From Flavobacterium ranwuense (GTDB lineage Bacteria; Bacteroidota; Bacteroidia; Flavobacteriales; Flavobacteriaceae): DNA of 64,000 bases. Shown piece by piece: positions 57,048 to 63,500 of the stretch (the first letter of the stretch is position 1; every line of letters starts with the position of its first letter). A model generated the notes under the pieces. That model was not told where the DNA came from. It was given only the letters and a program-made list of their open reading frames with translations, and did not search any database. The translations under genes and the position numbers were made by a program. Where the stretch lies: positions 248,001 to 312,000 of the forward strand of contig NZ_SMLH01000004.1 of the NCBI RefSeq assembly GCF_004349315.1. Direction: 5' to 3'.

Positions 57048-57084
57048 TTGTCAATTCGGGATTAATAGTTGTCAAAAACGGAGT
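57048..57084 (-). promoter_or_regulatory. Third pair of AraC-type direct repeats
   Basis: On the - strand ACTCCGTTTTTGACAAC (57084-57068) and AATCCCGAATTGACAAG (57064-57048) follow at 20-bp spacing. The 14 bases TCCCGAATTGACAA are identical to the repeat at 45455-45468. They lie 40 bp upstream of a perfect -7 box for a small + strand ORF. Confidence 0.6.
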
Positions 57085-57123
57085 TTTTGGTTTCTTGCTG
57101 AAAAAGTAGGTCTCTATACGTTC

Positions 57124-57131
57124 TATATTTG
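57124..57131 (+). promoter_or_regulatory. -7 promoter element of the 42-residue ORF
   Basis: TATATTTG is an exact match to TAnnTTTG, 5 bp before the ATG at 57136, which would make the transcript leaderless or nearly so. No TTTG lies at the -33 position, again suggesting activator dependence on the repeats at 57048-57084. Confidence 0.5.
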
Positions 57132-57135
57132 AGGT

Positions 57136-57264
57136 ATGGAATGGTATAAAATAATAGGGGTAATTGTGGTTTGGTTTTTTGGCCTTTACCTGAGAGGGAA
57201 GATTTATGAGTTTAGGAGGGACTATAATAAAAATGGTAGTTGGAAGGATAGGAGGAAGAAATAG
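57136..57264 (+). CDS. Possible 42-residue single-span membrane peptide
   Basis: ATG-started ORF encoding MEWYKIIGVIVVWFFGLYLR followed by a basic Arg/Lys-rich tail. One hydrophobic helix (6-19) precedes the positive tail, fitting a small inner-membrane peptide. It has an exact -7 box upstream and a U-tract hairpin terminator (57266-57289) downstream, which supports a real short transcript. Function unknown; a toxin-like or regulatory peptide is possible. Confidence 0.42.
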   Translation: MEWYKIIGVIVVWFFGLYLRGKIYEFRRDYNKNGSWKDRRKK

Positions 57265-57265
57265 A

Positions 57266-57289
57266 AGATGTCGAGAGGTGTCTTTTTTT
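57266..57289 (+). terminator. Terminator after the 42-residue ORF
   Basis: AGATGTC pairs with GGTGTCT (three wobble pairs) around GAGA, followed by seven T. Confidence 0.55.
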
Positions 57290-57343
57290 ATGCATAATAT
57301 TTTTGGTTACATTATGGTAAACCATAATACATAATTAAAACTA

Positions 57344-57452
57344 TTTTGTATGTTTGGTATAGCACAGTAAAGGTCATTTCACGACAGAGATCCAACTGAA
57401 TATGAGGTATTGTAGTGGCTTTATGGCTGGTATGAACAAGTTAGCGGTCATT
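57344..57452 (+). repeat. Gene-string repeat, site 1
   Basis: Starts TTTTGTATGTTTGGTATAGC and ends GGCTGGTATGAACAAGTTAG plus CGGTCATT. The first 28 and last 45 bases closely match site 2 at 59295-59408, while the middle differs. A separate perfect palindrome ATTATGGT-AA-ACCATAAT (57311-57328) lies just to its left. Confidence 0.7.
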
Positions 57453-57520
57453 ACAGCGTGATGTAATAGAACGAAAAATAAACCAATGACTGAAAAAGAA
57501 TTATTATATCATTTTTCATA

Positions 57521-57546
57521 CTTTATTGACAAATAAAGTAACTTTA
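57521..57546 (+). promoter_or_regulatory. Promoter and palindrome upstream of the Crp/Fnr gene
   Basis: CTTTATT-gaca-AATAAAG (57521-57538) is a perfect inverted repeat directly in front of a 7 of 8 -7 match, TAACTTTA (57539-57546). This is an operator-like position for autoregulation. Confidence 0.5.
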
Positions 57547-57592
57547 GACATTTTGTAAATGACAACCATTCCTAATTATTCTGACAATTCCA

Positions 57593-58156
57593 ATGAGTAA
57601 AGAATTAAGACAACATATTGAAGAAATAATACCTCTGACAGATAAAGATTTTTCCTACATACTTTCCCACTTTACTGAAAAGAAATTAAAAAAACACCAA
57701 TATTTAATACAAATAGGTGACAAGGTTGCCCATACCTATTGGGTAAGTAATGGCTTGCTAAAAGCTACTTATACAGATGAAAAGGAAAAAGAACACATTA
57801 TTCAATTTGCTATGGAGAATTGGTGGATAACCGATTATCAGGCATATTTCACACAAACAAAAGCTATACTCAATGTTGACTGCTTGGAAGCAACTGAACT
57901 TCTTTGTTTATCTTATGAAAATCGGGAAAAACTTTGTAAAGAATTACATAAAATGGAACATTTCTTCCGAAGAAAAGCAAATAACGGATTTATTGCTTTA
58001 CAAAAAAGAATGCTTTCTTTTATGACAAATAGTTCAGAGACAAGATATGATTTATTACTAAAGCAGTATCCAACCCTTTTTCAGCGAGTATCTAAATCAA
58101 TAATTGCTGCTTATCTTGGTGTATCAAGAGAAACATTGAGCAGATTTAATAAATAA
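57593..58156 (+). CDS. Crp/Fnr-family transcriptional regulator
   Basis: 187 residues. The cyclic-nucleotide-binding-type beta-roll covers about 25-115 (LKKHQYLIQIGDKVAHTYWVSNGLLKATYTDEKEKEHIIQFA). The C-terminal HTH has FQRVSKSIIAAYLGVSRETLSRF. Bacteroidota members of this length usually lack a clear cAMP site and respond to other signals. An FNR-like inverted repeat lies 46 bp downstream of the stop, in the promoter of the PhzF gene, which may be its target (inference). Confidence 0.9.
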   Translation: MSKELRQHIEEIIPLTDKDFSYILSHFTEKKLKKHQYLIQIGDKVAHTYWVSNGLLKATYTDEKEKEHIIQFAMENWWITDYQAYFTQTKAILNVDCLEATELLCLSYENREKLCKELHKMEHFFRRKANNGFIALQKRMLSFMTNSSETRYDLLLKQYPTLFQRVSKSIIAAYLGVSRETLSRFNK

Positions 58157-58196
58157 TGAAGTGACATTCATCACAAAAAATCCGTGATTTAAGTCC

Positions 58197-58227
58197 TTTT
58201 ATTTGATAACATATCAACCCAACTTTG
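58197..58227 (+). promoter_or_regulatory. Promoter of the PhzF unit with an FNR-like operator
   Basis: TTTT (58197) and CAACTTTG (58220-58227) match the -33/-7 elements at 3 of 4 and 7 of 8 positions with the consensus 19-bp spacer. TTGAT-AACAT-ATCAA (58203-58217) is a perfect inverted repeat within that spacer, one base longer than the FNR consensus TTGAT-N4-ATCAA. Confidence 0.55.
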
Positions 58228-58248
58228 TATTATTTTTTTTTTTATAAA

Positions 58249-58368
58249 ATGCAAAACACATTATTTATCACATCATTTGTTATTCTTACATTTCAACTAT
58301 TCGCCAAAAAACCTAAAAATGGCAAATATTTCGCAATATTATCCCCTAAAGCATTAGCAATAATTTAA
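58249..58368 (+). CDS. Possible 39-residue leader peptide upstream of PhzF
   Basis: ATG-started ORF beginning MQNTLFITSFVILTFQLFAK, a hydrophobic, signal-like stretch, followed by a Lys-rich tail and a TAA 5 bp before the PhzF start. It is the first ORF on the predicted transcript. It may be a small exported peptide, the stump of a lost gene or an upstream leader ORF. Confidence 0.35.
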   Translation: MQNTLFITSFVILTFQLFAKKPKNGKYFAILSPKALAII

Positions 58369-58373
58369 TAAAT

Positions 58374-59183
58374 ATGATACACACGTACATTGTAGACTCT
58401 TTTACAGACAAGCCATTTCAAGGAAATCCTGCTGGGGTTTGCTTAATAGAAAATGATTTAAATGACAATCAAATGCTATTAATTGCAAAGGAACTAGGTT
58501 TGTCCGAAACTGCCTTTGTTAAAAAAATTGAGGGTGAGGATTTATTTTCAATTCGATTTTTTTCTCCCAAAATGGAAATGACATTATGCGGTCATGCAAC
58601 TCTTGCCTCATCTAAAGTTTTATTTGAAAGAGATAAAAATCTTAATAAGATTCACTTTAAGAATATTCAAAATTTAGATTTAATAATACGTAAAGAAGGT
58701 GAGGAAATAATTATGGAATTCCCAATTTATGACACCGTGTCTTCTTCCGTTCCTTCAGAACTTTTATGGGCTCTTGGATTGACAAGTTATATAAACTGTG
58801 AATGCAACCAAGAATATAACATTCTAATTTTAGAAATAGAAGACCCTAAAACATTAAGTGAATTAAGACCTGATTTTGAAGCGTTATATAAATCTCATGA
58901 TTCCATTAATGGTGTATTAGTTACATCTAGTTCTAATAAAGCCAACTTCGACTTCGAGTCGAGATATTTTTGGCCTTGGAGCGGAACCAATGAAGATCCT
59001 GTAACTGGTGGTTCGCATACATTCTTGGCAAAATATTGGAGCAAACGACTTGGAAAAACAAAAATGAGTTCATTTCAATGCTCTGAGAGAAGTGGTTTTA
59101 TGGAAGTTGAATTATTAAATAACAGCAAAATGACAATAAGAAGTATGGCACAAATAGTTTTTATAGGTCAATTAAAAATATAA
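58374..59183 (+). CDS. PhzF-family isomerase
   Basis: 269 residues of the PhzF/diaminopimelate epimerase-like fold. The start is HTYIVDSFTDKPFQGNPAGV, the catalytic Glu is Glu45 in GLSETAFV, and TLCGHATLA (near 71-79) and DPVTGGSHTF (near 203-212) are the conserved substrate-site motifs. Stand-alone PhzF proteins are common in bacteria, usually without the phenazine pathway, and none is visible here. Its substrate is unknown. Confidence 0.9.
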   Translation: MIHTYIVDSFTDKPFQGNPAGVCLIENDLNDNQMLLIAKELGLSETAFVKKIEGEDLFSIRFFSPKMEMTLCGHATLASSKVLFERDKNLNKIHFKNIQNLDLIIRKEGEEIIMEFPIYDTVSSSVPSELLWALGLTSYINCECNQEYNILILEIEDPKTLSELRPDFEALYKSHDSINGVLVTSSSNKANFDFESRYFWPWSGTNEDPVTGGSHTFLAKYWSKRLGKTKMSSFQCSERSGFMEVELLNNSKMTIRSMAQIVFIGQLKI

Positions 59184-59294
59184 ATTGTTGCTAATAAAGG
59201 AGGTAGTTAAAAAAATGGTGTGCCCACTATGTTAATCCAAGGAAAAAAAGGGAAAATGAAAGATAATAAGGAAAACCGTAAAGTATTGTGAAAA

Positions 59295-59408
59295 TGGTTT
59301 TGTATGTTTGGTACAGCATAGTAAAAAGCTATTTTATGGCATAAAACAAACTTAATTTGGTTGGATTGTAGCCACTTTATGGCTGGTATTAACAAGTTGT
59401 GCGTCATT
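59295..59408 (+). repeat. Gene-string repeat, site 2
   Basis: Starts TGGTTTTGTATGTTTGGTAC, contains CTTAATTTG, and ends TATGGCTGGTATTAACAAG plus TTGTGCGTCATT. It is homologous to site 1 and shares the core TGGTTTTGTAT with sites 3 and 4. It lies between the PhzF and GNAT genes. Confidence 0.7.
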
Positions 59409-59490
59409 TTGCCCGAACAGTATAGAAAAAAGAAACCTAACCAAAAGAATAAATTTACAGTTCTATAAATTGTAAAATAAGAATTACAGA

Positions 59491-60027
59491 ATGAAATATA
59501 CATTAGAAGGACAAGAGACAGAAAGATTAAAATTTAGGTTATTAAATATTGAGGATTTTGATGATTGTATTGAATTGTTTAAAGACATTGAAGTTTGTAG
59601 ATTTTTAGGAGTTGATAAAATTGAAACGCCGAAAGAAAGATGTAGACTTTGGTTTGAAATGACATTTGAAAGATATAAAAACGATTTAGGCGGACAGAAT
59701 ATTTTGTTAGAAAAAAATACAAATAAAATTATTGGACAGAGCGGACTTTTAGTAAGAGAAATTGAAGGGAAACAAGAAATTGAAATTGCCTATTCTATTT
59801 TGCCAGAATATAGAAAAAAAGGATTTGCAACCGAATCAACTGAAAAATGTAAAAATTTTGCCTTTGAGAATAAATTTTCTGAAAGTTTAATTTCAATAAT
59901 TCATACTGAAAATATTAATTCTGAAAAAATTGCAAAAAAGAACGGAATGAGAAAAGATAAAAATACCGAATTTAAAGGAATGTCGGTAAACATTTATAGA
60001 ATCGATTTTAGTGAATGGAAGGAATAA
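59491..60027 (+). CDS. GNAT-family N-acetyltransferase (RimJ/RimL-like)
   Basis: 178 residues. The typical RimJ/RimL order is visible: ETERLKFRLLNIEDFDDCIELF, then IEIAYSILPEYRKKGFATESTEKC, where the RxxGxA-type acetyl-CoA loop is RKKGFA, and a final KNGMRKDKN motif. It transfers an acetyl group to an amine; the substrate is unknown. It stands alone between repeat sites 2 and 3. Confidence 0.88.
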   Translation: MKYTLEGQETERLKFRLLNIEDFDDCIELFKDIEVCRFLGVDKIETPKERCRLWFEMTFERYKNDLGGQNILLEKNTNKIIGQSGLLVREIEGKQEIEIAYSILPEYRKKGFATESTEKCKNFAFENKFSESLISIIHTENINSEKIAKKNGMRKDKNTEFKGMSVNIYRIDFSEWKE

Positions 60028-60038
60028 ATAAAAAAACG

Positions 60039-60174
60039 AACGCACAACACTTGCTCACAAGAGATTTGGGCAATTGGCTTAATGGAATAATGGTTTTGTA
60101 TTTGGGATGTTTAGGCAAATCCGAAAATGAGGCTTAATTTAACCCCAAACCTCTTGTAGCAAGGGAACGTTAAT
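60039..60174 (+). repeat. Gene-string repeat, site 3, with cassette-site-like arms
   Basis: Long imperfect palindrome. The arm at 60050-60070 (CTTGCTCACAAGAG then ATTTGGG) pairs with 60144-60163 (CCCAAACCTCTTGTAGCAAG) with one extra and one mismatched base. The centre holds TGGTTTTGTATTTGGG (60091-60106). It begins AACGCACAAC and ends GAACGTTA. An unpaired extra base in the arms recalls attC sites of integron cassettes. Confidence 0.68.
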
Positions 60175-60305
60175 GCCATTTTACCGAACGACACTGCAAA
60201 CATCAATCGACAGAAAAAAACTTTGAATTTTTTGTCCAATTTTGAAAATCTCAATCGTCATAGAGTCGTAAACAATTAATTTTAACAATTTTAAAAAGTA
60301 AAAAA

Positions 60306-60650
60306 ATGACAGAATTTATGATGATTTTCAGAAATGAGTACAATCCATCGTTTAAACCTTCGTCTGAACAAATGCAAGCAAGCATCAAACAATGGCAAGA
60401 CTGGATTGGCGGAATTGCAGCACAGTGAAAATTTGTGAGTACAAACCGCTTAGGTTTTGAAGGTAGAACTTTGAAGCCAAACAATGTAATTGCAGATGGA
60501 CCTTATGCCGAAGTAAAAGAAATAGTTGGTGGTTATATTCTTGTAAAAGCAACTAACATTGCCGAAGCTATTAAATTGGCAGAAGGTTGTCCTATTCTTA
60601 ATATTGGCGGTCACGTTGAAGTTAGAAATGTATTACCAATGAACAATTAA
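60306..60650 (+). pseudogene. YCII/DGPF-domain protein gene interrupted by a TGA codon
   Basis: The frame starts MTEFMMIFRNEYNPSFKPS and runs 40 codons to TGA (60426-60428), then continues in the same frame without further defects through FVSTNRLGFEGRTLKPN and IADGPYAEVKEIVGGY to TAA at 60648-60650. The DGPY motif and length (114 codons) are those of YCII-related proteins partnered with ECF sigma factors. Family members have Gly where the TGA stands, so GGA to TGA is a simple point change. The sigma-factor gene begins 1 bp after this gene. It could be a sequencing error or a true recent loss. Confidence 0.8.
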
Positions 60651-60651
60651 T

Positions 60652-61884
60652 TTGCACAATAAGGAACTAATACCACAACTTTTTAAAACAGAGTACAGAA
60701 AAATAATTTCTGTACTCTGTAAGTTGTTTGGCATCATTCACATTGAAATTGCTGAAGACATTACAACTGATACTTTCTTGTTGGCTTCTGAAAATTGGGA
60801 ATTAAAAGGCATTCCCGAAAATCCAACAGCTTGGTTATACGCAGTTGCTAAAAACAAAACCAAAGATTACTTTAAAAGACACAAAATATTTTCAGAAAAA
60901 ATTATTTCGGATTTAAAGCACAATCAAAAATCATTTGATGAAATTGAAGTTGATTTGTCTGTTAAGAACATAACTGATAGTCAATTGCAAATTATTTTCG
61001 CCATTTGCAATCCAATAATTCCAGCTGAAAGTCAAATCGGTTTGGCATTAAGAATTCTTTGTGGTTTTGGCATTGATGAAATTGCAGAAGCATTTTTGAC
61101 CAATAAAGAAAACATCAACAAAAGATTATTTAGAGCCAAAGAAAAACTGCGAACAGAAAATATTAAAATTGAACTTCCGAATGAAAATGAAATAAACAAA
61201 AGATTAGAAACAGTATTGACAACGCTGTATTTATTGTTTAACGAAGGCTATCATTCAAGCACACAACAATCACATTTACGAAAAGAATTGTGTTTGGAAG
61301 CAATGCGATTAAACTATTTTCTTATTGAAAATGAAACCACTAATAAACCAATCGTTAACGCTTTAATGGCTTTAATGTGCTTTCATTCATCGCGATTTGA
61401 AGCAAGAACTAATCAAATGGGCGAACCCATTTTGTATGAAGAGCAAAACAAGAGTTTATGGAACGAAGAACTTATTGAAAAGGGAAATTTCTTTTTAATT
61501 GAAAGTGCAAAAGGGCAAGAAATTTCAAAATACCATTTAGAAGCGTCTATTGCATATTGGCATAGTACCAAAATAGAAAATTCAGGGAAATGGGAAAATA
61601 TTTTACAATTATACAATCAATTACTGCAAATTGAATATTCGCCAATTACAGCATTGAATAGAACTTATGCAATTTCGAAAGTATTTGGAAAAGAAAAAGC
61701 AATACAAGAAGCTCTAAAATTAGACTTGAAAGAAAATCATTTTTATCATTCACTTTTAGGAAATTTAAACACAAACCTTGAAAACAATAAAGCAATAATT
61801 CATTTTGAAATGGCTTATAAATTAGCAAAATCAAACAGCGATAGAATGACCATTGATAACCATTTAAAGAAATTAAAATGTTAG
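60652..61884 (+). CDS. ECF sigma factor with long C-terminal extension (ECF42-like)
   Basis: 410 residues. Sigma region 2 is at about 10-75 (AEDITTDTFLLASENWELKGIPENPTAWLYAVAKNKTKDYFKR) and region 4 at about 127-170 (IGLALRILCGFGIDEIAEAFLTNKENINKRLFRAKEKLR). A 240-residue TPR-like extension with FNEGYHSS follows. This architecture beside a DGPF/YCII gene is that of the ECF42 group. The only plausible starts are TTG 60652 or ATT 60646; no ATG is available, so translation is probably coupled to the preceding gene. Confidence 0.88.
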   Translation: MHNKELIPQLFKTEYRKIISVLCKLFGIIHIEIAEDITTDTFLLASENWELKGIPENPTAWLYAVAKNKTKDYFKRHKIFSEKIISDLKHNQKSFDEIEVDLSVKNITDSQLQIIFAICNPIIPAESQIGLALRILCGFGIDEIAEAFLTNKENINKRLFRAKEKLRTENIKIELPNENEINKRLETVLTTLYLLFNEGYHSSTQQSHLRKELCLEAMRLNYFLIENETTNKPIVNALMALMCFHSSRFEARTNQMGEPILYEEQNKSLWNEELIEKGNFFLIESAKGQEISKYHLEASIAYWHSTKIENSGKWENILQLYNQLLQIEYSPITALNRTYAISKVFGKEKAIQEALKLDLKENHFYHSLLGNLNTNLENNKAIIHFEMAYKLAKSNSDRMTIDNHLKKLKC

Positions 61885-62600
61885 AAAATTTACCAACATT
61901 TATACCCATTGTTTTCGGAATTACAACAATTGCAGCTCTTTTGTTATTCCATTGGTGTATGAAAAATTCAAATTCAGAAGCAACACAAAAAAATGCAGCT
62001 AAAATAATTATCGGTTTGACAATTTGGTTGGCTATTCAAACTGTTTTGACTTTGAATGACATTTACAACAAAGACACAAATTCATTTCCACCAAAAATAA
62101 TGTTGACGGGAGTTTTTCCGACAATTTTGACAATCATTCTATTGTTTGTAACTTCAAAAGGCAGACAATTCATTGACAATTTACCACTCAAAAACTTGAC
62201 GTATTTAAACATTGTGAGAATTCCGGTTGAGATAGTTTTATTTTGGCTTTTTCTGAACAAAGCAATTCCTGAACTTATGACTTTTGAAGGACGGAACTTT
62301 GACATTCTTGCAGGTATAACAGCACCATTTATCGCATACTTTGGTTTGACAAAACTGAAAATTAACAGAAAATCAATTTTGATTTGGAATTTTATTTGTC
62401 TTTCACTTTTATTAAATATTGTAGTGAACGCATTATTTTCAGCACCTTCACCAATACAAAAATTTGCATTTGACCAACCGAACATAGCGATTTTAAATTT
62501 TCCATTTAGTTGGTTGCCGACATTTATTGTTCCAATTGTTTTGTTCGGACATTTGACATCAATTAGACAATTACTGAAACGAAAAACGGAAAAAAGTTAA
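61878..62600 (+). CDS. Hypothetical polytopic membrane protein
   Basis: 240 residues with about seven hydrophobic helices (8-26, 43-60, 75-95, 105-128, 140-157, 168-187, 207-228). The gene overlaps the end of the sigma-factor gene by 7 bp, so it is in the same operon. I recognise no named family. A membrane target or signal partner of the sigma factor is possible (inference). Confidence 0.75.
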   Translation: MLENLPTFIPIVFGITTIAALLLFHWCMKNSNSEATQKNAAKIIIGLTIWLAIQTVLTLNDIYNKDTNSFPPKIMLTGVFPTILTIILLFVTSKGRQFIDNLPLKNLTYLNIVRIPVEIVLFWLFLNKAIPELMTFEGRNFDILAGITAPFIAYFGLTKLKINRKSILIWNFICLSLLLNIVVNALFSAPSPIQKFAFDQPNIAILNFPFSWLPTFIVPIVLFGHLTSIRQLLKRKTEKS

Positions 62601-62615
62601 GAAAAAACTTAATAT

Positions 62616-62745
62616 AACCGCCGTTTGGCAATATCGCGGGTTTAGGCTTAATTTGAAGTTGGTTTTGTATTTGGAAAATTAGTCATTAACCGAAAGTTTA
62701 GGCTTCCTTAATCCGCCACATCGCCAAGCGGCCAAACGTTGAAGC
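62616..62745 (+). repeat. Gene-string repeat, site 4, with cassette-site-like arms
   Basis: Left arm CGTTTGGC (62622-62629) pairs with GCCAAACG (62731-62738); inner parts ATATCGCGGGTTTAGG and CCTTAATCCGCCACAT are also partly complementary. The centre holds TGGTTTTGTATTTGG (62660-62674). The right arm forms the end of a truncated transposase gene. Confidence 0.66.
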
Positions 62746-62938
62746 CCTTATTTTGAAACAAAATAGTTAATTTTCTGTAGCCGTAAAATGGGGTAAACAA
62801 ATATTGTTTATCCAGTAACGACATCACTTCAAGATCCTCTTCGCTGTCGCCTTTAGGCGAATAATAAACGCAATTCCTATTGATACATAACGACTTACAT
62901 TGTACTACAAGGCTTAATCTCTCGCTGCTGTCAATCAT
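62708..62938 (-). pseudogene. IS3-family transposase OrfB, N-terminal fragment
   Basis: Reads MIDSSERLSLVVQCKSLCIN... and YLFTPFYGYRKLTILFQNKGF, the helix-turn-helix start of IS3-type OrfB (HTH_21). The reading ends in residues encoded by repeat site 4 instead of the expected continuation, and the whole catalytic DDE part is missing. It is therefore inactive. Confidence 0.75.
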
Positions 62939-62996
62939 TTTTCTCGCTCTTTCATTGGGACTATTTCAACTTTTTTTAGAAAATCGTTTTCCAAAG

Positions 62997-63240
62997 TCAG
63001 TTTCCCAATTCGAGCGTAAAGCTTTTCCCTCGGAACACATCCTTTGGTGCTTTGCTTTTTTCCGTTGAAAAAACAGCCGAAATGTTCTTTATCGCTTCTG
63101 CCTTCCAAACCGAAATCTGACCTGGTAAAAGCTCATATTTCTTGGCTAACGCTTCAAGAGTCTCTGTCTCTTTTAATGCTTCTAAAACTACTTTGGATTT
63201 AAAATCCTTCCCGAAACTCTTTTTGTTCTTGACATAATAT
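62997..63240 (-). pseudogene. IS3-family transposase OrfA, frameshifted
   Basis: Reading leftwards gives KSFGKDFKSKVVLEALKETE and TLEALAKKYELLPGQISVWK, the HTH of an IS3 OrfA. The frame is then shifted, so that KLYARIGKLTLENDFLKK appears in another frame. It precedes the OrfB fragment, as in complete IS3 elements. No terminal inverted repeats were identified. Confidence 0.72.
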
Positions 63241-63327
63241 TGCTAATTTAAGGTTTTTATTCTACCTTAATTCAAATCAATTTTCTGTATTAATTTGGGG
63301 GAGCAGCATAGATTTTATAAATGGGTT

Positions 63328-63498
63328 TTAAAGTTCACAGTTATCGTATTTTTTATTTACAAAGTTATAAAGAATAGATAAAAATACTAATAGTGACAAA
63401 CCCGCCACTATTTTTAAATCTATAGTATTGTTATAAAAAATAGCTAAACTGATTTGTATTAAAAAAAAGACGATTCCAAAAAGTGTATTCTTTTTCAT
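63328..63498 (-). CDS. 56-residue membrane protein downstream of the permease
   Basis: ATG at 63496-63498, stop at 63328-63330. The sequence MKKNTLFGIVFFLIQISLAI and VAGLSLLVFLSILYNFV predicts two membrane helices. It begins 2 bp after the permease stop, so both are translated from one transcript. No family recognised; it could be a small partner subunit of the permease. Confidence 0.55.
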   Translation of the reverse strand: MKKNTLFGIVFFLIQISLAIFYNNTIDLKIVAGLSLLVFLSILYNFVNKKYDNCEL

Positions 63499-63500
63499 TG

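Noticed and set aside
60426..60428. UGA recoding (selenocysteine or Trp) in the YCII gene
   Set aside because: Gly is expected at this place, no recoding element was seen, and neighbouring genes use TGA as a normal stop.
57344..62745. Calling the four repeats classical integron attC sites
   Set aside because: Their ends do not match the GTTRRRY/RYYYAAC pattern strictly, sites 1 and 2 lack clear long arms, and no IntI gene is visible; only similarity is claimed.
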